A stretch of DNA of 64,000 bases from Gordius sp. MW1 (taxonomy: Eukaryota > Nematomorpha > Gordioida > Gordea > Gordiidae): positions 124,001 through 188,000 of the forward strand of contig OZ038526.1 of assembly GCA_964036665.1 (NCBI GenBank). Reading direction: 5' to 3'. The position numbers and the translations under genes are program-made. How positions within the stretch are numbered: position 1 is the first letter of the stretch; each line of letters begins with the position of its first letter. The notes below the pieces were generated by a model. That model searched no databases and had not been told where the DNA came from. It saw nothing but the letters and a program-made list of their open reading frames with translations. Shown here one piece after another: positions 9,849-25,371 of this stretch.

Positions 9849-10709
9849 CCGTCTGTGGGATTTTCAACACGATAAAGAAGAAGAAGAAGCGTGAGTGGGC
9901 GTGAATTTTTTTTTAATACCACCGTGAGTGGGCGGGCCGTGAATAAAAATTTGGGCCCGCGCCCAACATGCATACATAAACACATTGCATACATACATAA
10001 ATACATTACATGGCCGTGAATAAAAATTTGGGCCCGCGCCCAACATGCATACATACATACATAAACACATTGCATACATACATAAATACATTACATACGT
10101 ACATACATACCTTAGTACATACATACATACATTGCATACATAAATACATTGCAACATACATAAATACATTGTATACATACATATATATGTAGAAGATAGC
10201 TATATATAAGGATATTTTGCATATCTAATTCATGGTGGCTAAGAATGATTGTGCCAAATTTATTTTATGGATCTTTAAATGTGGTATACACAAATAAATA
10301 AATCATTATTTTTTACATTTTACACATAATTTTACTTTTATTATTCGTCTTCATCATATTTCGAAGCTATATGAAGTCTTAAGTTCAATCTTTTATACCG
10401 CCATCTAATATTTGTTTTAATTTAGATTTTTTTTAAGTTAATAATTTTTGATTATAAAGAGAATTACATATTTTTTGTTGAAATTTGCCGATGTATATCT
10501 GAAACCATGGTTGTAAGTACTAAATCTTTGATTGAAAAATATGGCCAAAATTATGATGTATTGTAAATTCTAAGATTCATTGGAGGAAACTAAAAAAACA
10601 ATGAATAAATGCGTTGTCATAAAATTAAAAATTATGTGAAATTGAACGTATGTTTTACCCAGTAGCGTAGTGAGGGGGGGGGATTTATAGATAAACAGAG
10701 AAATATTAA
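9849..10709 (+). repeat. spacer copy 3 (861 bp, G9)
   Basis: Full copy with two private changes: one extra T in the run near 10313 (ATTATTTTTTAC) and T-to-A at 10408 (CCATCTAATATT). These make it the most divergent copy in the AT-rich part of the spacer, though still nearly identical to the rest. Confidence 0.93.
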
Positions 10710-12797
10710 AAATTTAGACAGAAATTTATCTAATATCCACAAATTTAGACAGAAATTTATAGAATATCCACTAATTTAGAGAGAAATTTCTAAAGAATCA
10801 AAATATTTAGACAGAAATTTATAGAATATCCACAAATTTAGACAAAAATTTAAAAATAATCAAAAAATTTAGACAGAAATTTATCGAATATCCACAAATT
10901 TAGACAGAATTTATAGAATATCCACAAATTTAGAGAGAAATTTATAGAATATCCACAAATTTAGACAGAACTTTATCGAATATCCACAAATTTCGACAGA
11001 AATTTATAGAATATCCACAAATTTAGACAAAAATTTAAAAATAATCAAAAAATTTAGACAGAAATTTATCGAATATCCACAAATTTAGACAGAAATTTAT
11101 CGAATATCCACAAATTTAGACAGAAATTTATAGAATATTGTCAAATTTAGAGAGAAATTTATAAAGAATCAAAAAATTTAGACAGAAATTTATAGAATAT
11201 CCACAAATTTAGACAAAAATTAAAAATAATCAAAAAATTTATACAGAAATTTATAAAAAAACCACAAATTTAGAGAGAAATTTATAGAATATCCACAAAT
11301 TTAGAGAGAAATTTAAAAATAATCAAAAAAATTTAGACAGGAATTTATCGAATATCCACAAAGTTAGACAGAAATTTATCGAATATCCACAAATTTAGAC
11401 AGAAATTTATAGAATATCCACAAATTTAGAGAGAAATTTATAAAGAATCAAAAAATTTAGACAGAAATTTATAGAATATCCACAAATTTAGACAAAAATT
11501 TAAAAATAATCAACAAATTTAGACAGAAATTTATCGAATATCCACAAATTTAGACAGAAATTTATAGAATATCCACAAATTTAGAGAGAAATTTATAGAA
11601 TATCCACAAATTTAGAGAGAAATTTAAAAATAATCAAAAAATTTAGACAGAAATTTATAGAATATCCACAAATTTAGAGAGAAATTTATAAAGAATCAAA
11701 AAATTTAGACAGAAATTTATAGAATATCCACAAATTTAGACAGAAATTTATAAAGAATCAAAAAGTTTAGACACAAATTTATAGAATATCCACAAATTTA
11801 GACAAAAATTTAAAAATAATCAAAAAATTTAGACAGAAATTTATCTAATATCCACAAATTTAGACAGAAATTTATAGAATATCCACAAATTTAGAGAGAA
11901 ATTTATAGAATATCCACAAATTTAGACAGAAATTTATAGAATATCCACAAATTTAGACAGAACTTTATAGAATATCCACAAATTTAGACAAAAATTTAAA
12001 AATAATCAAAAAATTCAGACAGAAATTTATGGAATATCCACAAATTTAGACAGAAATTTATCGAATATCCACAAATTTAGACAGAAATTTATAGAATATC
12101 CACAAATTCAGACAGAAATTTATGGAATATCCACAAATTTAGACAGAAATTTATAGAATATTTTCAAATTTAGAGAGAAATAAAGAATCAAAAAATTTAG
12201 ACAGAAAATATACACAAATTTAGACAAAAATTAAAAATAATCAAAAAATTTAGACAGAAATTTATAGAATATCCACAAATTTAGAGAGAAATTTATAGAA
12301 TATCCACAAATTTAGACAGAACTTTATCGAATATCCACAAATTTCGACAGAAATTTATAGAATATCCACAAATTTAGACAAAAATTTAAAAATAATCAAA
12401 AAATTTAGACAGAAATTTATCGAATATCCACAAATTTAGACAGAAATTTATCGAATATACACAAATTTAGACAGAAATTTATAGAATATTTTCAAATTTA
12501 GAGAGAAATAAAGAATCAAAAAATTTAGACAGAAATTTATAGAATATACACAAATTTAGACAAAAATTAAAAATAATCAAAAAATTTAGACAGAAATTTA
12601 TAGAATATCCACAAATTTACACAAAAATATAAAAATAATCAAAAAATTTAGACAGAAATTTATAGAATATCCACCAATTTAGACAAAAATTTAAAAATAA
12701 TCAAAAAATTTAGACAGAAATTTATCGAATATCAACAAATTTAGACAAAAATTTAAAAATAATCAAAAAATTTAGACAGAAATTTATCGAATATCAA
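10710..12797 (+). repeat. satellite block, short L-like composite (2088 bp)
   Basis: Starts L-like (GACAGAATTTATAG, AATTTCGACAG) but without the 3-bp deletion found in the first 1239-bp copy of other L blocks, so it corresponds to the second copy. CCACTAATTT near 10767 is private. The right end carries GACAGAAAATATACAC (8 bp deleted) 590 bp before the next spacer, the same spacing as in the blocks ending at 19286 and 22694. It therefore shares its right end with those blocks. Confidence 0.85.
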
Positions 12798-13656
12798 CCG
12801 TCTGTGGGATTTTCAACACGATAAAGAAGAAGAAGAAGCGTGAGTGGGCGTGAATTTTTTTTTAATACCACCGTGAGTGGGCGGGCCGTGAATAAAAATT
12901 TGGGCCCGCGCCCAACATGCATACATAAACACATTGCATACATACATAAATACATTACATGGCCGTTAATAAAAATTTGGGCCCGCGCCCAACATGCATA
13001 CATACATACATAAACACATTGCATACATACATAAATACATTACATACGTACATACATACCTTAGTACATACATACATACATTGCATACATAAATACATTG
13101 CAACATACATAAATACATTGTATACATACATATATATGTAGAAGATAGCTATATATAAGGATATTTTGCATATCTAATTCATGGTGGCTAAGAATGATTG
13201 TGCCAAATTTATTTTATGGATCTTTAAATGTGGTATACACAAATAAATAAATCATTATTTTTACATTTTACACATAATTTTACTTTTATTATTCGTCTTC
13301 ATCATATTTCGAAGCTATATGAAGTCTTAAGTTCAATCTTTTATACCGCCATCTATTATTTGTTTTAATTTAGATTTTTTTTAAGTTAATAATTTTTGAT
13401 TATAAAGAGAATTACATATTTTTTGTTGAAATTTGCCGATGTATATCTGAAACCATGGTTGTAAGTACTAAATCTTTGATTGAAAAATATGGCCAAAATT
13501 ATGATGTATTGTAAATTCTAAGATTCATTGGAGGAAACTAAAAAAACAATGAATAAATGCGTTGTCATAAAATTAAAAATTATGTGAAATTGAACGTATG
13601 TTTTACCCAGTAGCGTAGTGAGGGGGGGGATTTATAGATAAACAGAGAAATATTAA
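12798..13656 (+). repeat. spacer copy 4 (859 bp, G8), S lineage
   Basis: Full copy. Carries the T variant GGCCGTTAAT at 12961, shared only with copies 6 and 9. Followed by a canonical S block. Confidence 0.93.
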
Positions 13657-15443
13657 AAATTTAGACAGAAATTTATCTAATATCCACAAATTTAGACAGA
13701 AATTTATAGAATATCCACAAATTTAGAGAGAAATTTCTAAAGAATCAAAATATTTAGACAGAAATTTATAGAATATCCACAAATTTAGACAAAAATTTAA
13801 AAATAATCAAAAAATTTAGACAGAAATTTATCGAATATCCACAAATTTAGACAGAAATTTATAGAATATCCACAAATTTAGAGAGAAATTTATAAAATCA
13901 AAAAATTTAGACAGAAATTTATAGAATATCCACAAATTTAGAGAGAAATTTATAAAGAATCAAAAAATTTAGACAGAAATTTATAGAATATCCACAAATT
14001 TAGACAGAAATTTACAAAGAATCAAACAATTTAGAAAGAAATTTATAGAATATCCACAAATTTAGACAAAAATTTAAAAATAATCAAAAAATTTAGACAG
14101 AAATTTATCGAATATCCACAAATTTAGACAGAATTTATAGAATATCCACAAATTTAGAGAGAAATTTATAGAATATCCACAAATTTAGACAGAACTTTAT
14201 CGAATATCCACAAATTTCGACAGAAATTTATAGAATTTCCACAAATTTAGACAAAAATTTAAAAATAATCAAAAAATTTAGACAGAAATTTATCGAATAT
14301 CCACAAATTTAGACAGAAATTTATCGAATATCCACAAATTTAGACAGAAATTTATAGAATATTGTCAAATTTAGAGAGAAATTTATAAAGAATCAAAAAA
14401 TTTAGACAGAAATTTATAGAATATCCACAAATTTAGACAAAATTAAAAATAATCAAAAAATTTAGACAGAAATTTATAAAAAAAACCACAAATTTAGAGA
14501 GAAATTTATAGAATATCCACAAATTTAGAGAGAAATTTAAAAATAATCAAAAAAATTTAGACAGAAATTTATCGAATATCCACAAAGTTAGACAGAAATT
14601 TATCGAATATCCACAAATTTAGACAGAAATTTATAGAATATCCACAAATTTAGAGAGAAATTTATAAAGAATCAAAAAATTTAGACAGAAATTTATAGAA
14701 TACACAAATTTAGACAAAAATTTAAAAATAATCAACAAATTTAGACAGAAATTTATCGAATATCCACAAATTTAGACAGAAATTTATAGAATATCCACAA
14801 ATTTAGAGAGAAATTTATAGAATATCCACAAATTTAGAGAGAAATTTAAAAATAATCAAAAAATTTAGACAGAAATTTATCGAATATCCACAAATTTAAA
14901 CAGAAATTTATAGAATATCCACAAATTTAGAGAGAAATTTATAGAATATCCACAAATTTAGACAGAACTTTATCGAATATCCACAAATTTAGACAGAAAT
15001 TTATAGAATATCCACAAATTTAGACAGAAATTTATAGAATATCCACAAATTTAGACAAAAATTTAAAAATAATCAAAAAATTCAGACAAAAATTTATGGA
15101 ATATCCACAAATTTAGACAGAAATTTATAGAATATTTTCAAATTTAGAGAGAAATAAAGAATCAAAAAATTTAGACACAAATTTATAGAATATACACAAA
15201 TTTAGACAAAAATTAAAAATAATCAAAAAATTTAGACAGAAATTTATAGAATATCCACAAATTTACACAAAAATATAAAAATAATCAAAAAATTTAGACA
15301 GAAATTTATAGAATATCCACCAATTTAGACAAAAATTTAAAAATAATCAAAAAATTTAGACAGAAATTTATCGAATATCAACAAATTTAGACAAAAATTT
15401 AAAAATAATCAAAAAATTTAGACAGAAATTTATCGAATATCAA
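13657..15443 (+). repeat. satellite block, canonical S type (1787 bp)
   Basis: Reference S block. Landmarks in order: TTTATAAAATC (2-bp loss in a C monomer, near 13890), CAATTTAGAAAG (14028), GAATTTCCAC (14233), GACAAAATTAAAAAT (near 14435), GAATACACAAATTT (near 14698), AATTTAAACAG, ATTCAGACAAAAAT (15080), then the common left flank of the next spacer. The same length and order recur at 31455, 41044 and 54584. ACACAAATTTATAG near 15175 is private to this copy. Confidence 0.92.
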
Positions 15444-16303
15444 CCGTCTGTGGGATTTTCAACACGATAAAGAAGAAGAAGAAGCGTGAGTGGGCGTGAA
15501 TTTTTTTTTAATACCACCGTGAGTGGGCGGGCCGTGAATAAAAATTTGGGCCCGCGCCCAACATGCATACATAAACACATTGCATACATACATAAATACA
15601 TTACATGGCCGTGAATAAAAATTTGGGCCCGCGCCCAACATGCATACATACATACATAAACACATTGCATACATACATAAATACATTACATACGTACATA
15701 CATACCTTAGTACATACATACATACATTGCATACATAAATACATTGCAACATACATAAATACATTGTATACATACATATATATGTAGAAGATAGCTATAT
15801 ATAAGGATATTTTGCATATCTAATTCATGGTGGCTAAGAATGATTGTGCCAAATTTATTTTATGGATCTTTAAATGTGGTATACACAAATAAATAAATCA
15901 TTATTTTTACATTTTACACATAATTTTACTTTTATTATTCGTCTTCATCATATTTCGAAGCTATATGAAGTCTTAAGTTCAATCTTTTATACCGCCATCT
16001 ATTATTTGTTTTAATTTAGATTTTTTTTAAGTTAATAATTTTTGATTATAAAGAGAATTACATATTTTTTGTTGAAATTTGCCGATGTATATCTGAAACC
16101 ATGGTTGTAAGTACTAAATCTTTGATTGAAAAATATGGCCAAAATTATGATGTATTGTAAATTCTAAGATTCATTGGAGGAAACTAAAAAAACAATGAAT
16201 AAATGCGTTGTCATAAAATTAAAAATTATGTGAAATTGAACGTATGTTTTACCCAGTAGCGTAGTGAGGGGGGGGGATTTATAGATAAACAGAGAAATAT
16301 TAA
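15444..16303 (+). repeat. spacer copy 5 (860 bp, G9), L lineage
   Basis: Full copy without private changes that I noticed. Followed by an L-type start (3-bp deletion near 16635). Confidence 0.93.
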
Positions 16304-19286
16304 AAATTTAGACAGAAATTTATCTAATATCCACAAATTTAGACAGAAATTTATAGAATATCCACAAATTTAGAGAGAAATTTCTAAAGAATCAAAATAT
16401 TTAGACAGAAATTTATAGAATATCCACAAATTTAGACAAAAATTTAAAAATAATCAAAAAATTTAGACAGAAATTTATCGAATATCCACAAATTTAGACA
16501 GAATTTATAGAATATCCACAAATTTAGAGAGAAATTTATAGAATATCCACAAATTTAGACAGAACTTTATCGAATATCCACAAATTTCGACAGAAATTTA
16601 TAGAATATCCACAAATTTAGACAAAAATTTAAAAATAAAAAAATTTAGACAGAAATTTATCGAATATCCACAAATTTAGACAGAAATTTATCGAATATCC
16701 ACAAATTTAGACAGAAATTTATAGAATATTGTCAAATTTAGAGAGAAATTTATAAAGAATCAAAAAATTTAGACAGAAATTTATAGAATATCCACAAATT
16801 TAGACAAAAATTAAAAATAATCAAAAAATTTATACAGAAATTTATAAAAAAACCACAAATTTAGAGAGAAATTTATAGAATATCCACAAATTTAGAGAGA
16901 AATTTAAAAATAATCAAAAAAATTTAGACAGGAATTTATCGAATATCCACAAAGTTAGACAGAAATTTATCGAATATCCACAAATTTAGACAGAAATTTA
17001 TAGAATATCCACAAATTTAGAGAGAAATTTATAAAGAATCAAAAAATTTAGACAGAAATTTATAGAATATCCACAAATTTAGACAAAAATTTAAAAATAA
17101 TCAACAAATTTAGACAGAAATTTATCGAATATCCACAAATTTAGACAGAAATTTATAGAATATCCACAAATTTAGAGAGAAATTTATAGAATATCCACAA
17201 ATTTAGAGAGAAATTTAAAAATAATCAAAAAATTTAGACAGAAATTTATCGAATATCCACAAATTTAGACAGAAATTTATAGAATATCCACAAATTTAGA
17301 GAGAAATTTATAGAATATCCACAAATTTAGACAGAACTTTATAGAATATCCACAAATTTAGACAAAAATTTAAAAATAATCAAAAAATTCAGACAGAAAT
17401 TTATGGAATATCCACAAATTTAGACAGAAATTTATCGAATATCCACAAATTTAGACAGAAATTTATAGAATATCCACAAATTTAGACAGAAATTTATAGA
17501 ATATCCACAAATTTAGACAGAAATTTATAGAATATCCACAAATTTAGAGAGAAATTTATAAAGAATCAAAAAATTTAGACAGAAATTTATAGAATATCCA
17601 CAAATTTAGACAGAAATTTACAAAGAATCAAAAAATTTAGACAAAAATTTATAGAATATCCACAAATTTAGACAAAAATTTAAAAATAATCAAAAAATTT
17701 AGACAGAAATTTATCGAATATCCACAAATTTAGACAGAATTTATAGAATATCCACAAATTTAGAGAGAAATTTATAGAATATCCACAAATTTAGACAGAA
17801 CTTTATCGAATATCCACAAATTTCGACAGAAATTTATAGAATATCCACAAATTTAGACAAAAATTTAAAAATAATCAAAAAATTTAGACAGAAATTTATC
17901 GAATATCCACAAATTTAGACAGAAATTTATCGAATATCCACAAATTTAGACAGAAATTTATAGAATATTGTCAAATTTAGAGAGAAATTTATAAAGAATC
18001 AAAAAATTTAGACAGAAATTTATAGAATATCCACAAATTTAGACAAAAATTAAAAATAATCAAACAATTTATACAGAAATTTATAAAAAAACCACAAATT
18101 TAGAGAGAAATTTATAGAATATCCACAAATTTAGAGAGAAATTTAAAAATAATCAAAAAAATTTAGACAGGAATTTATCGAATATCCACAAAGTTAGACA
18201 GAAATTTATCGAATATCCACAAATTTAGACAGAAATTTATAGAATATCCACAAATTTAGAGAGAAATTTATAAAGAATCAAAAAATTTAGACAGAAATTT
18301 ATAGAATATCCACAAATTTAGACAAAAATTTAAAAATAATCAACAAATTTAAACAGAAATTTTTCGAATATCCACAAATTTAGACAGAAATTTATAGAAT
18401 ATCCACAACTTTAGAGAGAAATTTATAGAATATCCACAAATTTAGACAAAAATTTAAAAATAATCAAAAAATTTAGACAGAACTTTATCGAATATCCACA
18501 AATTTAGACAGAAATTTATAGAATATCCACAAATTTAGACAGAAATTTATCGAATATCCACAAATTTAGACAGAAATTTATAGAATATCCACAAATTCAG
18601 ACAGAAATTTATGGAATATCCACAAATTTAGACAGAAATTTATAGAATATTTTCAAATTTAGAGAGAAATAAAGAATCAAAAAATTTAGACAGAAAATAT
18701 ACACAAATTTAGACAAAAATTAAAAATAATCAAAAAATTTAGACAGAAATTTATAGAATATCCACAAATTTAGAGAGAAATTTATAGAATATCCACAAAT
18801 TTAGACAGAACTTTATCGAATATCCACAAATTTCGACAGAAATTTATAGAATATCCACAAATTTAGACAAAAATTTAAAAATAATCAAAAAATTTAGACA
18901 GAAATTTATCGAATATCCACAAACTTAGACAGAAATTTATCGAATATCCACAAATTTAGACAGAAATTTATAGAATATTTTCAAATTTAGAGAGAAATAA
19001 AGAATCAAAAAATTTAGACAGAAATTTATAGAATATACACAAATTTAGACAAAAATTAAAAATAATCAAAAAATTTAGACAGAAATTTATAGAATATCCA
19101 CAAATTTACACAAAAATATAAAAATAATCAAAAAATTTAGACAGAAATTTATAGAATATCCACCAATTTAGACAAAAATTTAAAAATAATCAAAAAATTT
19201 AGACAGAAATTTATCGAATATCAACAAATTTAGACAAAAATTTAAAAATAATCAAAAAATTTAGACAGAAATTTATCGAATATCAA
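16304..19286 (+). repeat. satellite block, truncated L type (2983 bp)
   Basis: Begins as L, with the complete 1239-bp duplication (landmarks 16497 and 17733), then lacks the 899-bp duplication and the rest of the long type. Near 18355-18410 it passes into AAATTTAAACAG and CCACAACTTTAGAG sequence, then into the right end with GACAGAAAATATACAC 590 bp before the spacer. GAAATTTTTCG near 18357 and CAAACTTAGAC near 18922 are private substitutions. Confidence 0.87.
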
Positions 19287-20145
19287 CCGTCTGTGGGATT
19301 TTCAACACGATAAAGAAGAAGAAGAAGCGTGAGTGGGCGTGAATTTTTTTTTAATACCACCGTGAGTGGGCGGGCCGTGAATAAAAATTTGGGCCCGCGC
19401 CCAACATGCATACATAAACACATTGCATACATACATAAATACATTACATGGCCGTTAATAAAAATTTGGGCCCGCGCCCAACATGCATACATACATACAT
19501 AAACACATTGCATACATACATAAATACATTACATACGTACATACATACCTTAGTACATACATACATACATTGCATACATAAATACATTGCAACATACATA
19601 AATACATTGTATACATACATATATATGTAGAAGATAGCTATATATAAGGATATTTTGCATATCTAATTCATGGTGGCTAAGAATGATTGTGCCAAATTTA
19701 TTTTATGGATCTTTAAATGTGGTATACACAAATAAATAAATCATTATTTTTACATTTTACACATAATTTTACTTTTATTATTCGTCTTCATCATATTTCG
19801 AAGCTATATGAAGTCTTAAGTTCAATCTTTTATACCGCCATCTATTATTTGTTTTAATTTAGATTTTTTTTAAGTTAATAATTTTTGATTATAAAGAGAA
19901 TTACATATTTTTTGTTGAAATTTGCCGATGTATATCTGAAACCATGGTTGTAAGTACTAAATCTTTGATTGAAAAATATGGCCAAAATTATGATGTATTG
20001 TAAATTCTAAGATTCATTGGAGGAAACTAAAAAAACAATGAATAAATGCGTTGTCATAAAATTAAAAATTATGTGAAATTGAACGTATGTTTTACCCAGT
20101 AGCGTAGTGAGGGGGGGGATTTATAGATAAACAGAGAAATATTAA
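19287..20145 (+). repeat. spacer copy 6 (859 bp, G8), S lineage
   Basis: Full copy with the GGCCGTTAAT variant (19450), as in copies 4 and 9. Followed by an S-type start. Confidence 0.93.
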
Positions 20146-22694
20146 AAATTTAGACAGAAATTTATCTAATATCCACAAATTTAGACAGAAATTTATAGAA
20201 TATCCACAAATTTAGAGAGAAATTTCTAAAGAATCAAAATATTTAGACAGAAATTTATAGAATATCCACAAATTTAGACAAAAATTTAAAAATAATCAAA
20301 AAATTTAGACAGAAATTTATCGAATATCCACAAATTTAGACAGAAATTTATAGAATATCCACAAATTTAGAGAGAAATTTATAAAATCAAAAAATTTAGA
20401 CAGAAATTTATAGAATATCCACAAATTTAGAGAGAAATTTATAAAGAATCAAAAAATTTAGACAGAAATTTATAGAATATCCACAAATTTAGACAGAAAT
20501 TTACAAAGAATCAAACAATTTAGAAAGAAATTTATAGAATATCCACAAATTTAGACAAAAATTTAAAAATAATCAAAAAATTTAGACAGAAATTTATCGA
20601 ATATCCACAAATTTAGACAGAATTTATAGAATATCCACAAATTTAGAGAGAAATTTATAGAATATCCACAAATTTAGACAGAACTTTATCGAATATCCAC
20701 AAATTTCGACAGAAATTTATAGAATTTCCACAAATTTAGACAAAAATTTAAAAATAATCAAAAAATTTAGACAGAAATTTATCGAATATCCACAAATTTA
20801 GACAGAATTTATAGAATATCCACAAATTTAGAGAGAAATTTATAGAATATCCACAAATTTAGACAGAACTTTATCGAATATCCACAAATTTAGACAGAAA
20901 TTTATAGAATATCCACAAATTTAGACAGAAATTTATAGAATATCCACAAATTTAGAGAGAAATTTATAAAGAATCAAAAAATTTAGACAGAAATTTATAG
21001 AATATCCACAAATTTAGACAGAAATTTACAAAGAATCAAAAAATTTAGACAAAAATTTATAGAATATCCACAAATTTAGACAAAAATTTAAAAATAATCA
21101 AAAAATTTAGACAGAAATTTATCGAATATCCACAAATTTAGACAGAATTTATAGAATATCCACAAATTTAGAGAGAAATTTATAGAATATCCACAAATTT
21201 AGACAGAACTTTATCGAATATCCACAAATTTCGACAGAAATTTATAGAATATCCACAAATTTAGACAAAAATTTAAAAATAATCAAAAAATTTAGACAGA
21301 AATTTATCGAATATCCACAAATTTAGACAGAAATTTATCGAATATCCACAAATTTAGACAGAAATTTATAGAATATTGTCAAATTTAGAGAGAAATTTAT
21401 AAAGAATCAAAAAATTTAGACAGAAATTTATAGAATATCCACAAATTTAGACAAAAATTAAAAATAATCAAACAATTTATACAGAAATTTATAAAAAAAC
21501 CACAAATTTAGAGAGAAATTTATAGAATATCCACAAATTTAGAGAGAAATTTAAAAATAATCAAAAAAATTTAGACAGGAATTTATCGAATATCCACAAA
21601 GTTAGACAGAAATTTATCGAATATCCACAAATTTAGACAGAAATTTATAGAATATCCACAAATTTAGAGAGAAATTTATAAAGAATCAAAAAATTTAGAC
21701 AGAAATTTATAGAATATCCACAAATTTAGACAAAAATTTAAAAATAATCAACAAATTTAAACAGAAATTTATCGAATATCCACAAATTTAGACAGAAATT
21801 TATAGAATATCCACAACTTTAGAGAGAAATTTATAGAATATCCACAAATTTAGACAAAAATTTAAAAATAATCAAAAAATTTAGACAGAACTTTATCGAA
21901 TATCCACAAATTTAGACAGAAATTTATAGAATATCCACAAATTTAGACAGAAATTTATCGAATATCCACAAATTTAGACAGAAATTTATAGAATATCCAC
22001 AAATTCAGACAGAAATTTATGGAATATCCACAAATTTAGACAGAAATTTATAGAATATTTTCAAATTTAGAGAGAAATAAAGAATCAAAAAATTTAGACA
22101 GAAAATATACACAAATTTAGACAAAAATTAAAAATAATCAAAAAATTTAGACAGAAATTTATAGAATATCCACAAATTTAGAGAGAAATTTATAGAATAT
22201 CCACAAATTTAGACAGAACTTTATCGAATATCCACAAATTTCGACAGAAATTTATAGAATATCCACAAATTTAGACAAAAATTTAAAAATAATCAAAAAA
22301 TTTAGACAGAAATTTATCGAATATCCACAAATTTAGACAGAAATTTATCGAATATCCACAAATTTAGACAGAAATTTATAGAATATTTTCAAATTTAGAG
22401 AGAAATAAAGAATCAAAAAATTTAGACAGAAATTTATAGAATATACACAAATTTAGACAAAAATTAAAAATAATCAAAAAATTTAGACAGAAATTTATAG
22501 AATATCCACAAATTTACACAAAAATATAAAAATAATCAAAAAATTTAGACAGAAATTTATAGAATATCCACCAATTTAGACAAAAATTTAAAAATAATCA
22601 AAAAATTTAGACAGAAATTTATCGAATATCAACAAATTTAGACAAAAATTTAAAAATAATCAAAAAATTTAGACAGAAATTTATCGAATATCAA
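20146..22694 (+). repeat. satellite block, S/L chimera (2549 bp)
   Basis: The left third has S landmarks (TTTATAAAATC near 20382, CAATTTAGAAAG, GAATTTCCAC near 20724). After about 20800 the order changes to GACAGAATTTATAG, then L-type sequence with the second 1239-bp copy, then the right end with GACAGAAAATATACAC 590 bp before the spacer. The join keeps the 31-bp register. Identical in length and landmarks to 28047-30595. Confidence 0.87.
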
Positions 22695-23553
22695 CCGTCT
22701 GTGGGATTTTCAACACGATAAAGAAGAAGAAGAAGCGTGAGTGGGCGTGAATTTTTTTTTAATACCACCGTGAGTGGGCGGGCCGTGAATAAAAATTTGG
22801 GCCCGCGCCCAACATGCATACATAAACACATTGCATACATACATAAATACATTACATGGCCGTGAATAAAAATTTGGGCCCGCGCCCAACATGCATACAT
22901 ACATACATAAACACATTGCATACATACATAAATACATTACATACGTACATACATACCTTAGTACATACATACATACATTGCATACATAAATACATTGCAA
23001 CATACATAAATACATTGTATACATACATATATATGTAGAAGATAGCTATATATAAGGATATTTTGCATATCTAATTCATGGTGGCTAAGAATGATTGTGC
23101 CAAATTTATTTTATGGATCTTTAAATGTGGTATACACAAATAAATAAATCATTATTTTTACATTTTACACATAATTTTACTTTTATTATTCGTCTTCATC
23201 ATATTTCGAAGCTATATGAAGTCTTAAGTTCAATCTTTTATACCGCCATCTATTATTTGTTTTAATTTAGATTTTTTTTAAGTTAATAATTTTTGATTAT
23301 AAAGAGAATTACATATTTTTTGTTGAAATTTGCCGATGTATATCTGAAACCATGGTTGTAAGTACTAAATCTTTGATTGAAAAATATGGCCAAAATTATG
23401 ATGTATTGTAAATTCTAAGATTCATTGGAGGAAACTAAAAAAACAATGAATAAATGCGTTGTCATAAAATTAAAAATTATGTGAAATTGAACGTATGTTT
23501 TACCCAGTAGCGTAGTGAGGGGGGGGATTTATAGATAAACAGAGAAATATTAA
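22695..23553 (+). repeat. spacer copy 7 (859 bp, G8), S lineage
   Basis: Full copy with the common GGCCGTGAAT form. Followed by an S block with one extra monomer. Confidence 0.93.
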
Positions 23554-25371
23554 AAATTTAGACAGAAATTTATCTAATATCCACAAATTTAGACAGAAAT
23601 TTATAGAATATCCACAAATTTAGAGAGAAATTTCTAAAGAATCAAAATATTTAGACAGAAATTTATAGAATATCCACAAATTTAGACAAAAATTTAAAAA
23701 TAATCAAAAAATTTAGACAGAAATTTATCGAATATCCACAAATTTAGACAGAAATTTATAGAATATCCACAAATTTAGAGAGAAATTTATAAAATCAAAA
23801 AATTTAGACAGAAATTTATAGAATATCCACAAATTTAGAGAGAAATTTATAAAGAATCAAAAAATTTAGACAGAAATTTATAGAATATCCACAAATTTAG
23901 ACAGAAATTTACAAAGAATCAAACAATTTAGAAAGAAATTTATAGAATATCCACAAATTTAGACAAAAATTTAAAAATAATCAAAAAATTTAGACAGAAA
24001 TTTATCGAATATCCACAAATTTAGACAGAATTTATAGAATATCCACAAATTTAGAGAGAAATTTATAGAATATCCACAAATTTAGACAGAACTTTATCGA
24101 ATATCCACAAATTTCGACAGAAATTTATAGAATTTCCACAAATTTAGACAAAAATTTAAAAATAATCAAAAAATTTAGACAGAAATTTATCGAATATCCA
24201 CAAATTTAGACAGAAATTTATCGAATATCCACAAATTTAGACAGAAATTTATAGAATATTGTCAAATTTAGAGAGAAATTTATAAAGAATCAAAAAATTT
24301 AGACAGAAATTTATAGAATATCCACAAATTTAGACAAAATTAAAAATAATCAAAAAATTTAGACAGAAATTTATAAAAAAAACCACAAATTTAGAGAGAA
24401 ATTTATAGAATATCCACAAATTTAGAGAGAAATTTAAAAATAATCAAAAAAATTTAGACAGAAATTTATCGAATATCCACAAAGTTAGACAGAAATTTAT
24501 CGAATATCCACAAATTTAGACAGAAATTTATAGAATATCCACAAATTTAGAGAGAAATTTATAAAGAATCAAAAAATTTAGACAGAAATTTATAGAATAC
24601 ACAAATTTAGACAAAAATTTAAAAATAATCAACAAATTTAGACAGAAATTTATCGAATATCCACAAATTTAGACAGAAATTTATAGAATATCCACAAATT
24701 TAGACAGAAATTTATAGAATATCCACAAATTTAGAGAGAAATTTATAGAATATCCACAAATTTAGAGAGAAATTTAAAAATAATCAAAAAATTTAGACAG
24801 AAATTTATCGAATATCCACAAATTTAAACAGAAATTTATAGAATATCCACAAATTTAGAGAGAAATTTATAGAATATCCACAAATTTAGACAGAACTTTA
24901 TCGAATATCCACAAATTTAGACAGAAATTTATAGAATATCCACAAATTTAGACAGAAATTTATAGAATATCCACAAATTTAGACAAAAATTTAAAAATAA
25001 TCAAAAAATTCAGACAAAAATTTATGGAATATCCACAAATTTAGACAGAAATTTATAGAATATTTTCAAATTTAGAGAGAAATAAAGAATCAAAAAATTT
25101 AGACAGAAATTTATAGAATATACACAAATTTAGACAAAAATTAAAAATAATCAAAAAATTTAGACAGAAATTTATAGAATATCCACAAATTTACACAAAA
25201 ATATAAAAATAATCAAAAAATTTAGACAGAAATTTATAGAATATCCACCAATTTAGACAAAAATTTAAAAATAATCAAAAAATTTAGACAGAAATTTATC
25301 GAATATCAACAAATTTAGACAAAAATTTAAAAATAATCAAAAAATTTAGACAGAAATTTATCGAATATCAA
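23554..25371 (+). repeat. satellite block, S type + one monomer (1818 bp)
   Basis: All S landmarks in the canonical order. It is exactly 31 bp longer than the 1787-bp block because of an additional form A monomer in the run at about 24680-24730. This is a clean example of single-monomer gain. Confidence 0.9.

Larger units (their letters stand above)
19287..25371 (+). repeat. higher-order unit: S/L chimera + S (6085 bp)
   Basis: Two consecutive spacer-plus-array units of 3408 and 2677 bp. They match the pair at 27188-33241 (3408 and 2646 bp) in unit length, G8 tracts and the T variant in the first spacer. The 31-bp difference is one extra monomer in the second unit. Each pair is followed by an L-lineage spacer (copies 8 and 11) that shares the AATTGCTAG mark, so the duplication extends into that unit. 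Confidence 0.82.
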